Assembly: GCA_019828545.1 (NCBI GenBank)
Contig: JACVRA010000525.1
Location: 1-64,000, forward strand
Length of the DNA stretch: 64,000 nucleotides
Reading direction: 5' to 3'
Source of the DNA: Paracamarosporium sp. OC-R06-R3
Lineage: Eukaryota; Ascomycota; Dothideomycetes; Pleosporales; Didymosphaeriaceae
The notes beneath the pieces are model-generated. The model searched no databases. It had not been told where the DNA came from and was given only the letters and a program-made list of their open reading frames with translations. Shown piece after piece: positions 1 to 10,921 of this stretch (the stretch's first letter is position 1; every line of letters starts with the position of its first letter). A program made the translations under genes and the position numbers.

Positions 1-114
1 ACGCGTTGCACGGACTGCCGAGATACGGTACACGCGCTAGCACGGCCCCCGCGCCGCGCGACTCTTATTTACAGCCAGTGTTCGCTACCTACCTTTCTCC
101 TTCACACTTTGTCA

Positions 115-1240
115 ATGGATCAGGACAACCATTCAAATCGTCCTAGCACTCAACAGCCTTGTATGTAAATCCTATATAGACAACGAAGGTTATGCTAACA
201 ATTACAGCGGGCGAAACCAGCGAAACCCGTAAATTCTTCAAGTTACAACCAGACCCAACAGCGTCTCTCAAAGAAAGATCAGCTTTCTTTCTCCAGCAGT
301 TGCAGCAGAAAAGTCGAATTGAGTTTTCGTATATGCAATTACAGTACCCGTACACCCAGATTTATGGTGCGCCTTTCGATACAGCTCACTCGCACTCTGC
401 GTACAGAGACGAGTTTCAGACACCATATTCTAGAATTGTGGAGCTCCCGGATGATTACCTTGAAGACGACACAGATCATATCCCGGACTCTCACCATGCA
501 ATTAGTAACACTCCTTGGTTCAAATCGACCAAAGCGGTGTCGCTCGACAACGAGCCTTCATTGATCCGTCAGTCATGACACAAGAACCTTTGCGCACCCA
601 AGCGGCCATTCAAACTTCATATGCAGTCGGTTCAACAATGAGTGGTGCAAAATGTACACCAGCTGTTGCAGGCAATTCCCAGTATGAAGATGATAGCGGG
701 TCTTATTCTGATGATGAAAGAGGGATCAATATTGAAGGTCTTGCCCAGTCGGACAAACATGATGACCGCTCAGTACATAGCTTAGACAAATAATTCTCTA
801 ACGGCGGCCATGCAAACGACGATTGTTTCCACCAGAGCAAGCATTGCATGAATGTGGCATACGAAGATGGCCAGAATGCTCCCATCACGGTCCCATCAGC
901 TCAGCAGGTACAGCCAGCACGCGAGAAGACGGGGCTCGACAAAAATCTAGATTCCCACGATTTGCAGCTTTAGAACGACTCATCCATTCCTCGCGACCTT
1001 TACCTTAAAGCCTTTCAGTATCGCTATGAGGTTGAAAAGAATCCGCTGCTCGTCAATGAAGCTCATCCGTATCGAAAGGAACTCAGAGCCCATCCTCGCA
1101 TCTCTGATTATATATCGAGGGCTGAGCAATATGCTATTCGAATTCCACAAATGTGCAATGGTTGAGCAGTCTACTCTGAAATACCGCACCCTACTGTTGC
1201 ACTATCGTGCAGTCCTCCACAGCCTCCGGAATCGGAATAA
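115..1240 (+). pseudogene. Decayed two-exon gene with Q/N-rich N-terminus
   Basis: I do not recognise the family. An ATG at 115 opens a short Q/N-rich exon (115-160). A good intron follows (GTATGT donor at 161, GCTAAC branch, ACAG acceptor about 208). It joins in frame to a sequence that runs to a TGA at 576-578. From about 515 the coding-like composition moves to the next frame and continues to 1240 (acidic serine-rich stretch near 685-725; a Tyr/Arg-rich stretch near 1005-1160). That frame holds three internal stops: TAA at 791, TAG at 971 and TGA at 1163. Each could come from CAA, CAG or CGA by one C-to-T change. I infer a gene of roughly 350 residues broken by one frameshift and three nonsense changes. 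The 5' part alone would still encode about 138 residues. Confidence 0.55.
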
Positions 1241-1310
1241 AAACTAGTACCTCGCGATGATCTCCCAGATGTGATTCTCCACTCAGGATTACGCATACAA
1301 TGATCCCTTC

Positions 1311-1413
1311 GGATCACCTCCACCAAACCAGTCCCTTTGGATTGGTCCCGAAGCGAAACGATGCGATGATCCAAAGGGATCATCTCCACTAGATCAGTCC
1401 CTTTGGATTGGTC
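1311..1413. repeat. Two 37-bp direct repeats containing CCCTTTGG
   Basis: Copies at 1311-1347 and 1377-1413 differ at only a few positions and share the core CAGTCCCTTTGGATTGGTC. A reverse-complement piece (GATCCAAAGGGATC) lies between them. The CCCTTTGG core recurs near 3800 and about seven times in 4828-5000. Confidence 0.75.
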
Positions 1414-1948
1414 ACTGATTCGTTGGTTCGTTCAGACTAGTTCAGCGGTCCCATTGTGGAGGACCTCGAATAGAGAATTAATCTTATAATGTGAATACTC
1501 GAAACTGTATTATTTATGATCTCGCCTTTTCATTGAACATCTAATGTTGCGCTTACAACTTAGCGCCGCGCGATCGATACCTGAACTCTGGGCATAATTA
1601 CTGCATCTAGCATACGAGCGGATAAGCCTAAGTAACACTACTGTGGCATGATGGGGCAAGCTGGTCACCTGTTATTGCGAAGGCGTACCTACTTCATGCC
1701 AGAGATGAACGAATTTTAGAAGACTACAAAAACGGTACCTTTAGACATCACCACGATCAACGGTACAATACCAAACGTTATATGAGGGACATCGTACAAA
1801 CCCAAACCCTTTCTCCCCTAGATTATCCTGCAGGTCATGTTTTGGTTCGAGCAATGCCAAGACGCCAAGACGTTGGCTCGTACACAGTTGCATATACGCT
1901 TGCTGCTCAGCAAAGCTTTTACTCCTCACCTGAATCACAACCTTCCAT
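1414..1948. other. Non-coding stretch
   Basis: About 530 bases with no gene model I can support. It is moderately AT-rich and would hold the promoter of the SR-rich gene that starts at 1949. Confidence 0.4.
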
Positions 1949-3318
1949 ATGAATCAGGGCAACTCAAATATACCCGACCACCCAAATGTGAATATAAATC
2001 AGATACCCCAGTGGGGCTACCAGCAAGCGCAGCCACAACAGCAAGCCACAGGTAAGTCTCGTTCGCAGGGAAGCGGATGCAAAGAAAGACGGTGGCTGAC
2101 TCTCTCTCAGGCCAACAGCAAGGATACCAGCAGTTCCAGCCGCCGCAAGATGGGGCAGAATATACAGACGATCGTAAGTGATTTTTCTTTAACGGACGCA
2201 TTAACGAAGCTTTGTGCTGACTTCACGAATTTCTAGGCGGTAACACGTGTATTCAAGGTCTTGAATGCCCCGTGTATCTATATATCCCACCACAAGATTA
2301 CATCGACTACGATACCTTTGTTGACGGGCTTCCCAAGGGCACGTGCAACGCTGATGGTATTGGTCGACGTTGTTTGCAGCCCTGGCACAAGCACACCCAA
2401 GAAGTTGCCGATCAGCGCTCCAGTCAGGCGTGTCAAAACTCTTGCTGGGCATGCGGTAATCTATCTCATGATGTGGGTCTACATATCGAAACTTTTCTTT
2501 TTTTTTCATTTTTGGTGTCGCTAACTGGATAACAGGCCCCTTGCCCCTTGGTGTACATGAGCAAATCACAGGCCAAACGTCGTTTTGGCATTGCTGTGCG
2601 CAATTTCCTCGTGAATGTGCACCGTGTTCCTGACCACACGGCCTGGCGAATTCTCCAGGGCCATGGCTATATTCAGAATGCCCCTGGCGATTGGAAACCA
2701 GTCTTCACCCAGAAAGCTTGGAATCTCGTCCAATACCACCCTGTCCCTCGAAGCGGGATCTACCTCCAAGCTTCGTCCAACATATCATCACGAGGGCCTC
2801 ACCATAGCTCCCGCCACGACCGTGGTCGTTTGAGATCACCGGATCACCGTCACCATTACCACAGCCGTTCGAGATCTACAAACCGCCATCATCGTAATCA
2901 TTCAAGGTCACCGGGCCGTCACAGTCGCTATCGCAGCCGCTCTAGATCTTCAGGTCGCCGCCGTCATCGACATAGTCATTCAAGGTCTCGAGATCACCAT
3001 CACCACCGCTCGCGTTCGTTGTCCCGAACCAGCCATCGTTACCACCGTCACTCGAGATCACCCAGCAGATATCGCCAACGGGATGCTATGGTGTATATCA
3101 ACACAGCACCTGCTCAGCTTTCCCCAGCAACCATTTATCAGACATCTGCCACACTTGGTGGCCAACAAGATCCTCGGTTGAATGTTGACCGAGAGAAATT
3201 GAGGACCGCAGCGCTGGAGTTGATGGCTCCTGTCGATGTGTCGAATATTAGAGGTCCAGCCGAATACCCTCGGTCTTCTGTGCATGCAAGAAATAGGCAT
3301 ATAGAAGAGAACAACTGA
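1949..3318 (+). CDS. SR/RS-rich protein with zinc-knuckle-like motif, four exons
   Basis: Unrecognised family. Exons: 1949-2051, 2111-2173, 2237-2472, 2536-3318, all with canonical GT/AG and matching phase. The N-terminus is Q/N/P-rich. Splicing exon 3 to exon 4 builds a C-x2-C-x4-H-x3-C motif (CWACGNLSHDAPC), close to a CCHC zinc knuckle but one residue short. A conserved-looking basic block follows, then about 90 residues of dense Arg-Ser and His-Arg repeats (about 2800-3075) like the RS domains of splicing factors. The TGA at 3316-3318 is followed in the same frame by coding-like sequence to 3768, so the gene may be truncated. RNA binding is inferred from composition only. Confidence 0.6.
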
Positions 3319-3768
3319 GCCTTGCGTGCGAGTTTAGAAGCCCGCGAAGACAAAATAGATAACTTCATGGCTATATTTAAAGATGCCGATCCTGGGTTTA
3401 GAAGTCACAAGACACCAGATCTTCACATTAGGGGGGTGGCGTCCCATAATCATCGGCATGGCGAAGACATCTCAGACAACGTCTCAGTGACCTCACGAGC
3501 TTCTCGTCAGTCGCGTACGCAGCGCAGCACCATAGCTCAAAGAAGGAGAGGCCTCAACACTGGTACTCGCGACTCTAGAATTAACCGTTCAGGCTCTGTA
3601 TCTAGGCACAACATGCGCAATGCAGATCCCGACCTCGACGACTTCGCAAACGACCAGGGCGGAGTGCGCTTATCTCATCCTGACTCTGGAAACCAGCATT
3701 CGAGGGGGGTGACCCACATACATTTAATGAGGTCTCTATGGATGATACAGTCCCGTGAACGGCACTAA
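3319..3768 (+). pseudogene. In-frame continuation after the TGA of the SR-rich gene
   Basis: The reading frame of the SR-rich gene stays open for 149 codons after the TGA at 3316. The product is Arg/Ser/Asp-rich and resembles the upstream part in composition. There is no good ATG at the start. Near 3705 a run of G marks a likely further frame slip, because an adjacent frame then reads an acidic tail ending at about 3757. I read this as the former 3' part of the same gene, separated by one nonsense change (CGA to TGA would suffice). An unseen intron skipping the stop is the alternative. Confidence 0.45.
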
Positions 3769-4311
3769 CAATCATGACTTCTGGTTTGTCTCTAATCTCG
3801 CATGCCCTTTGGTATGTGTTAGTTTCTGTTATGAAGGGATATCTGATCTAGGGAGCATCTACATGAATAGCCATGAAACAAATCCACGTGTGATAGCTTC
3901 GTAAGCATTTTGTAGCAGCTTGACATACATCCACCATATCTCAGCGTAAACTACAGTCGCTCTGTGTATAGACCTTGAGTCTATGAAGTATTCAAGTGCT
4001 GTCATAGCGAGGAAAGCTGATAGTGTTAGAAGCCGATCACGTGTCTTGCAGCGACCTTTGTATCTAGTATTACCTGGCGCCTTCTTGGGTCGGTACCTCA
4101 ATCACTTCCTTGGCCTATCTCAACAAATAGTACTTTTGGACATAGGTAACCGATTCTGAAGCTTCTGCTAGCTCAAACCGTTGGCTACTACATGTTTCTG
4201 CTGCCTCTGGAGAGGCCTCCGTTTGCACGGGGCAACCGTTAGCGGCTTGGCGCCTGCCTATACAAAGCAACCGGCGCGCCTTCCACGCTTTCTCCCCTTC
4301 GTAGCTCTAGC
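3769..4311. other. Intergenic stretch
   Basis: No supported gene. One copy of the CCCTTTGG motif is present near 3803. The minus-strand open frame at 3859-4101 has no start context or recognisable domain. Confidence 0.4.
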
Positions 4312-4768
4312 ATGGATCGGTATCCGAATGTAAACTATCAAAACCACCAATCAAACCAGCAAAACCAGCAAAATCACCAGAGCCAGGGCCAGAACCATGA
4401 GTCGCGCAATGCACAAGAGCAGTGAGTAGCAAGAGGAAGGTGAGAGTCGAGAGCAAGTACTTACTCGCCTTAGGTTCCTGGAAGCGCAGATCCAGCAATT
4501 ACACGTCCAGGAAGTCATGATGATGCAGTTTCTCAACAACTTACTAGTCATACTTTGGCGGCTTAATCGCCAGAGGCAGCAGATCAATCGCCAGGAGCAG
4601 CGAATCCATAGCCTAGACCAGCAGTTACAGGAGATACGTCTTAATGTGGCAAACAGGACACGCAGCAACGCGTCAATCCCATACCCAGAAATGCTACGCC
4701 GTGCTGCGGCCGGGACAATAAGCCTCGAGGATATTGAAGAGGGATACTCCTCGCCTGAAGACCCCTGA
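4312..4768 (+). CDS. Small Q/N-rich coiled-coil protein, two exons
   Basis: Unrecognised. Exon 1 (4312-4421) encodes about 36 residues made largely of Asn, Gln and His. A 52-nt intron (GTGAGT...CCTTAG) joins it in frame to exon 2 (4474-4768); the product is 134 residues. Exon 2 is rich in Gln, Leu and Arg with heptad-like spacing, suggesting a coiled coil (residues about 38-90), then a short acidic end. After the TGA the same frame continues with an acidic SD-rich stretch and several PFG tripeptides to about 4977, so the stop may be a recent nonsense change. The Q/N-rich start resembles the starts of the two genes upstream. Confidence 0.6.
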
Positions 4769-4827
4769 TCGCTGACAGAATCTGACGACGATTTTACAGG
4801 TGGGGACTTGTCATCTGATGAGGGCGT

Positions 4828-5000
4828 CTTTTGGCATACCCTTTGGTGTGCTCCTCGATTTGGTATGCCTTTTGGCGTGTCCCGTGGCAGACCCTTTGGT
4901 AAGCTCCCCACTCAGCAAGCCCTTCACTCAGCAAGCCCTTTGGCCTGCTCCATCTCGTGAGTTCCCTTTGGAGCTTATGCACTAATCTATGCCTTTTGGC
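4828..5000. repeat. Degenerate short repeats built on CCCTTTGG/CCTTTTGG
   Basis: At least seven imperfect copies of (G/A)CC(C/T)TTTGG followed by GTGTGCTCC-, GTAAGCTCC- or GGCGT-like tails lie at about 4828, 4839, 4868, 4891, 4936, 4963 and 4991. A CTCAGCAAGCCC piece is also doubled at 4911-4937. Read in the frame of the gene upstream the copies give repeated Pro-Phe-Gly. Confidence 0.65.
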
Positions 5001-5519
5001 GTACAAAGCCATTCGTACCTGTAGCATTCGATAGAATACCAATGCATACAGTACCCGCTGATTTTGACTACATTCGTGATGCACTTTTTCTCTGACCACC
5101 CACATATTGAGGTCCATAAGCACCGGTGATCCAAGAACTCGAATAGTCCTTTAATTTCTCCATAAACCAGAGCAAACAGTGACATGTTCACGGCGGCGTT
5201 AGTGATATCACGCACAATCATGGGTAGCTTCATATACATCAGGGAGAGGAACATTGAGGTCAGAAGCACTCCATTATTCGGATAGTGGCTAACCCTCGAA
5301 GAAATCTGACTAGCATACATGTGATGTGAGCAGCATGAAACACGAACAGCCATCCATGATATTTCGACAAATGCATAACTCCAGCATTTATAGCATTGAC
5401 CTTAAACACCCATTAACAGAAATTGAAAACCCGATTCATGATGCTGATACACTCATGCGTGTATAGATGCCGGTGACAGGCCATGAAGGACTGATGCAGC
5501 GACGTGTAAGGTGTGATAC
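5001..5519. other. Intergenic stretch downstream of two convergent genes
   Basis: No gene recognised. The region separates the repeat-rich first 5 kb from the first conserved-looking gene. Confidence 0.4.
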
Positions 5520-6396
5520 CTAGCGAACGATCTTGAAGTCGTGGCGGCCACGGCACTCCTTGCAATTGATGGCGAATTCAACAAGCTTGTGCTTGAAGAC
5601 TCGGTCGGTCTCGGCCTTGGTGGGGGACTGCGGACCGTCCGGGTCATAGCGGTCGTCGTCGAGTTTGGACTTGTCCCAGGCCATCTCATAGTCCTCCTCG
5701 AAGAGCTTGAACATGCAGCAGGAATCCCATATCTTGATGTCGTGCTTGGATCGGTGGATCAATTGCTCCCGCGCGAACAGCTGGTGGACGCGGTACACGT
5801 TGAGGGCACTCATTTTATCGCGCACCATCGTCTCGAACGTGTTCCTCAGCTCATCAACGAAGAGCTTGTTGGCTTCACGGATAACCGGACGGTCCAAGAC
5901 CTGAATCAAGCGGGTCGGAACCAGCGATAGGTTCTTGCGCTTGAATTCCTGCACGAGTGGGTTGGGTTTCACCTCGTCTAGTTCTATGTTAATACTTCTG
6001 ATTGTGGAAAAGGAACATATCAAAGGACTTACCGACAGCCTTCTCGATGTCAACGATGATTGTGCGGCGAATTCCAACCTGCTGGGCAGGGCTCCGGTTG
6101 GACATTCCCCACACGATCTTGTCAAAGACGTCGATCACTGATTGCTCTGGCACAGCATCCTTGTTCTCGGTGTATTGGTTGGACACCTGGCTGGCCTGAT
6201 GGAGCTGAGCGATCATAGAACCTGCCATGGAAGTTGCAGTGCACTTGATGAGGAGCATGGTCTCAGGGGAGAGGGTTTTCTCGGAAAAAGCCTTTGCCAA
6301 GTTGCTCGAGGAGTTCTTGTTGTTGTCTTTCTCGTTGTCTTTCTCGCCGGCCTTCTCGCTGGCAATTGAAAGAGCCTTAGACGTGAATGCCGACAT
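5520..6396 (-). CDS. Conserved-looking protein of unknown function, two exons
   Basis: Exon 1 is 6396-6033 and exon 2 is 5983-5520. The 49-nt intron (5984-6032) has GTAAGT and an ACATAG acceptor, and the join is in frame, giving 275 residues. The N-terminal 30 residues are Lys/Glu/Asn/Ser-rich and low complexity; the rest looks globular and alpha-helical. The C-terminus carries two close cysteines (CKECRGRH) followed by a short basic end. There is no signal peptide or membrane segment. I cannot assign a family. Codon use and composition look like an ordinary expressed gene. Confidence 0.75.
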
Positions 6397-6650
6397 GGTG
6401 TAGGCGGGTCTATTGACCGAGGCAAAGCGGAGGATGCAGGCAAGGTAAGAACAAAGCTAGCCGACCCAGCAAGGCTGAATCTTAGAGGCAGTCGATCTCA
6501 GACTGAGGCCCGCAAGCTGCAAGGAGACTCTAAGGACTAGAAGCCGTGCTGTGGTTGAGGCGTAGTGTGGGGGTAGTGAGAGGTCCAGAAAGCTCACAGT
6601 TGTTGACGAGTTTGTACGCGTACCTGCCGCACAGATGTCCAGGCAGACGG

Positions 6651-7642
6651 TCACGCAACTTCCCCGTACAGTAGTTGACTCAGTTGAACCAAGCTAGCAA
6701 CATTGCCTTCTCCCGCAGTGAAAGACCAGGCTACCCAATTCAGAGCATCATAGCATTTTGCGTGCCTTTTCCCTATCCAAGAAGGATAGCAGCAATTGCA
6801 GCACAATTTAGTTGCCGTCGAAGATGACGCATCGCAAAGGTGGGTTGCATTTAGAGCGTGGTGGGCTCGTTGAGTTGCTCCGTGGGTGGTGCCGCCCCCT
6901 CCACGGCCGCTTTCGCCGCAAGCTTCCTTTGGCAAGACTGCGAGGACAATGACAGGAATCAGAACGAGGATAATACCAGCCGTCTACTCGTGCTTGCATC
7001 AGACTGCATTCTCTCGGAACAGGTCCATCACGGCAATCCGGAGTCGCTGCTACACGAGCCAGCTCGTTCGGTTTCGACAGCCACCCGCTACGGGGCCGCA
7101 CAAAGTCGGAAATGGAGGCCAACCGTGGCAAGCTGCAATAATTTCACCATTTCGGGTACTGAGGGCTCTTCCTCCTGAGGTGACTGAATCCCGTCCGGCT
7201 AGCCGGGCGAAGGCAGAGATCCAGTACAAGCGAGCAAAAGAGCCCAAGACGAGAGCCACAGCGGTCTGATTACCGAAGAGCATCACATCTGAGCAGCTCA
7301 TGCTTGTAGAGGTGTTCGTGGGTGGAACAACGCTGCACTTGCCAGTGGACGTGCGACCAGGGCAGAAGTAGCAGAGGCTGAGAGCTGACATTTGCAGAGG
7401 CCTTGCTAAAACGAAGCGCACATTTCCCGATTGAAAAAGAACATCCCGAAGGTTACAACAGACAAGAGTTCTTCTCCACAAGCTGCTGCTACGGCTTCAC
7501 GTTGTGTCGCCGCGAGTTCTGCCTGTCCGCCCGGCTCAACTAGACGAATATTAGCGCCATCCAAATCGCGGCACCACGATGAGAAAAAGGCAAAGGCAAG
7601 CATCACGGCAGACAAGGTTGGGTGGGATATAAGCTGGGTCAT
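6651..7642 (-). CDS. Possible small cysteine-containing membrane protein, exons uncertain
   Basis: Weakly supported. On the minus strand an ATG near 7642 (or 7603) begins a hydrophobic leader-like segment (SAVMLAFAFFSS). A separate frame near 7270-7400 encodes a Cys/Thr/Ser-rich piece (CYFCPGRTSTGKC and an NTSTS glycosylation-like motif). After a possible acceptor at about 6996, a strong membrane-spanning segment (GIILVLIPVIVLAVLP) is followed by a Gly-rich, Cys-containing tail. The order leader, Cys-rich ectodomain, transmembrane helix and tail suits a fungal type I membrane protein, but I could not join the pieces with confident splice sites. Confidence 0.3.
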
Positions 7643-8267
7643 GGTTAGCGCAGGATACAAAGTGAGGGAGAGCTATCTGGCGAAGTGGTGAGCGGAGGGC
7701 ACGAATCGAGAAGCAGGACAATTTACGTTTGTTGGCGCTACAAACGCCAGAGCCACGCACTTTGGCCAGTCCCGTGACTATGGCATCGAGGTAAAAGTGC
7801 GAAAGGAAGCCTAGCGTACGGCAAGCGTAGATAACGTGCTCCGCGGTTATATACAGAATCGTTGTAGGCCCGCGACGGCATTTGATAATCCAGATATGGC
7901 TCGTTTATAGAAAACTGGGGTAGGTCGACATCGACGTGTGTCCATCAATCGGCTACGCATAGTCCTCGTATGGCTCGATATCACATGCTATCTCACCACG
8001 GCACACCACATACGATATAGAGAAGACTTTGCTATTCTCAGACGGCCATGTAATAGCACTGACATTACGAAGTACAAAGCAACCACCCAAAGGAAAACCT
8101 AATGCGAATATGACATGCTCAAAAAATCATCAAGCTTCCGTCCCCCATGAAGTTATAGATTTATTTTCATCTTCATTTCTCGAAACATTCTTGTTTCGCG
8201 TTTTTCAAATCAATAATGCATGCATTGTATATTTGTGCCATGCTTATCGTTAGGTAATGGGAACAAT
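7643..8267. other. Intergenic, AT-rich toward 8250
   Basis: About 600 bases without a supportable gene. The right half is likely the 3' untranslated region of the secreted-protein gene ending at 8268. Confidence 0.4.
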
Positions 8268-10921
8268 TTAGAGTCCAGGAACTAACAGACCAAGGTTCCT
8301 CAAAGCGAGAACCGCAACGGCGGCCTTGAGGCTGGCAACGTTGCCCGGAAGCGACAAGATGTTGTCAGTCAGGGTCGTGATAGTCGTGATGAGATTCGAC
8401 GGGTCGGTGCTGACGGGGAGTGTCTTAATGAAAGCGAGGTCGTTCGCGGAAATGCCAGCAGCAGCCTGGGAGAGGCTGGCGAGGGTGGTGAGGTCAGCAA
8501 GACTGCCAAACTTGTTAGGGTTGATTGAGGAAAGAAGCTGAAGGGCACCAAAGGTCGGTACGGAGTCCAGGACAACTGGGAGCTTGAACAAGAAGTTGGG
8601 AACTACGCCATTGAGCGCATTGAGGATGCTCCCGGTCACGCTGCCGAGACCCTTTCCCCCAGGCACGGCGATGTTCTTGGCAATGGAGCCGACGAGGAAG
8701 GCTAGATCAGGAGAGACACCTGATGATATGGTTAGCTTTGTGGTATGACGAACAGATAGACACGTACCTGGAACACCGCTGAGGGGCAGACCACCGATAC
8801 CGACACCAGATATACCAGACGACAGCGATGGGAGACCCCCAAGCTGGCGCTTTTCAATATCGAACGTGTCTGCCAACTCAGGAAGGTCACGCTTGAAAAG
8901 ACCAGAACCTCCGAAGAGTGACAAAGGATCCTTCTTCAGGAGACTGAGCAAAGTCGCAATGATGGAGATAGACAGTCCACCAACAGGATCAGAGCCGGGA
9001 ATCTGCGCGAAGTTTTAGCGACCATGAATGGATTATAATGATAGAGACTTACACCCTGGTTAATGGGATATGGACCAGGTAGAACGCTGTTTACAGTGTT
9101 TCCAACAGTGCCGGCAGCACTCTGGACGGCACCGCCAACGACAGGAATACTACCGGCGACTCCACCAACAGTGCCGAGAGCACCAGAGACAGTGCTTCCC
9201 ACTGTACCAAGTGGACTAGCACCGCTGGTAAGACCCCCGACGGTGTTCACGACTGGGGCAATGGCGCCTCCTACGACGGGTACTGAATCTGTTATAAGCA
9301 TCAACAAACAGCAGAAAAGTGTGGTGCTTGTCCCACCCCATACAGCTCGAAAGACATATACGAGGGCAGGCCACAAGTCTGTGCAATTACTTACCGCTTC
9401 CCACAGTGTTAGCAACAGTTCCAGCTACGGAACCGACAGTGCCGAGCGGGTTACCACTAGTAAGACCACCAACAGTATTCACTACCGGGGCAGTGACGCC
9501 TCCCACAGCGGGTACTATCAATAATCAGATCGAAGAGATGTTGAGGATGATCGAGCTCACTTACCGTTTCCAACAGTATTGGCAAGAGTTCCGACTACAC
9601 CACCGACAGCAGGGACGCTGTTTGCGAGTGCACCAACAGTATTGGTGGTGCTGCTAAGAGGGTCGCCGCTGGTCAAACCACTGGTGAGACCCGAAGTGAG
9701 CCCTCCGACAGCAGGAACATTGCTTGTAAGCCCTCCAATATTGAGAGGTGACGAACTGCCTAACAAGCCGCCCGTCAAGCCTCCAAGGCCAAGCGCAGGA
9801 GGAGTTGCGGTAGCTGGCCTGCTCGAGGTCGAAGCAACCTGTCTCTTTTCCAAAGGAGCATCCGGAACCTCAATAACAGTGACGTTGACAGTGGACTCAG
9901 GGGGTAAATCAGTTACAGTCGGTGCAGCTAACTCGGTGGTTACAGAAGGCACCGATTCAGACGGCACAGCCAATTCAGATGGTACAGCCGACTCGGAAGG
10001 GCTTGGAACCGCCAGGCTAGCGATATTGGCGGCCTTTGCTCCCTTCAGCAGGAGATCGAGGATGTTCGTGAGTACGACCTTGCCAACATTGGCCAAAGAG
10101 TCGACGGACTGGCCATCGACGGTGGTGGGAATGGGAATCGCTGGAAGACCTGATACTTCAGGAAGCGTCGGTACGTCTGGAGCAGGCACACTGTTAAGGC
10201 CTACGAACGGGAATGCTGGCTTGGGCAAGCCGGTGGCTGCACTTAAGGCTGGAGGGAATCCGTCCACCACGGAAAGCTTAGGCAAAGCTGAGGCGAGATT
10301 TGGGATAGCGATTGGAACTGATACAACTGAAGCTGATGAAGCAGCGGCAGCGGCAACGGCAGCGGCTGCTAGAGCCGCCGGGGCCGCGAAGGCTGCTGCT
10401 GGAGCTGCGAAGGCTGCTGCTGGGACTGCAAAGGCCGCTGCTGGGGCTGCTAGGGCCGCTGCTGCTGGGGCCGCTAAGCCTGCCGCTGCTGGGGCTGCTA
10501 GAGCTGGGGCTGCTAGGGCGGCTGCTTGGGCTGCTGGTGCTGGTGCTGGTGCTGCGGCGGCGGCGGGTAGACCTACAGCGTGGCACATACGTTAATAGCT
10601 GCTTCAATCCAACCCAGGATACTCAGAGACTAACAAAAAAACAATCACAAAAGACAGAGAGGAGCAGTGATTTGGCCCACAACGAAAATGCATCAAGAAC
10701 CGGGATAGTGTACGGCGGACTTCAGATATGTAGAACATTCACTTACCGGCAGCAGGGGCAAAAGCGAAAAGAGGCCTAGGAACAGCTGCAGCACTGCTTG
10801 CAGCAGCGGCGAAACCTGGTCGGGCGAAGGCTGGAATTTGCGGAAGAGCTGCCGCGTCAATGGCCTCACACCAGGCCAAGATGGCCATGGCAATCCTCAT
10901 ATTCATCTTCATGATGGGCAA
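8268..10921 (-). CDS. Secreted Ala/Gly/Val-rich repeat protein, six exons
   Basis: Exons on the minus strand: 10921-10747, 10572-9565, 9514-9395, 9282-9053, 9002-8768, 8719-8268. All junctions are GT/AG and in phase; the product is about 739 residues. An N-terminal hydrophobic leader (IAMAILAW) suggests secretion. A long Ala-Pro run follows (about residues 60-130), then Pro/Ser/Val-rich sequence, then repeats around VPAVGG...NTVGGLTSG...LGTVGS. The end of exon 2 and all of exons 3 and 4 carry versions of this unit. Dibasic sites in Kex2 context occur as EKRQ twice and FKRD once. The last ~150 residues look globular and helical. Likely a cell-surface or wall protein; no named family recognised. 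The antisense frame is open because of the Ala-rich codons. Confidence 0.8.
9053..9514 (-). repeat. Duplicated exons (exons 3 and 4 of the secreted protein)
   Basis: Exon 3 (9514-9395) and the first half of exon 4 (9282-9053) encode closely related units: VP(A/V)VGG, then APVVNTVGGLTSG, then PLGTVGS. Exon 3 is bounded by phase-1 introns on both sides, so it could be copied without breaking the frame. A diverged unit also ends exon 2. Confidence 0.75.

Noticed and set aside
4351..4911. 186-codon minus-strand frame with a Leu/Val-rich end
   Set aside because: The hydrophobic end is the antisense of the Gln/Asn-rich plus-strand exon, and the plus model has a canonical intron and coiled-coil composition.
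9579..10595. 338-codon plus-strand frame antisense to the secreted protein
   Set aside because: It mirrors the Ala/Gly codons of the real gene (GCN and GGN read as open in reverse); the minus strand has signal peptide and phase-correct introns.
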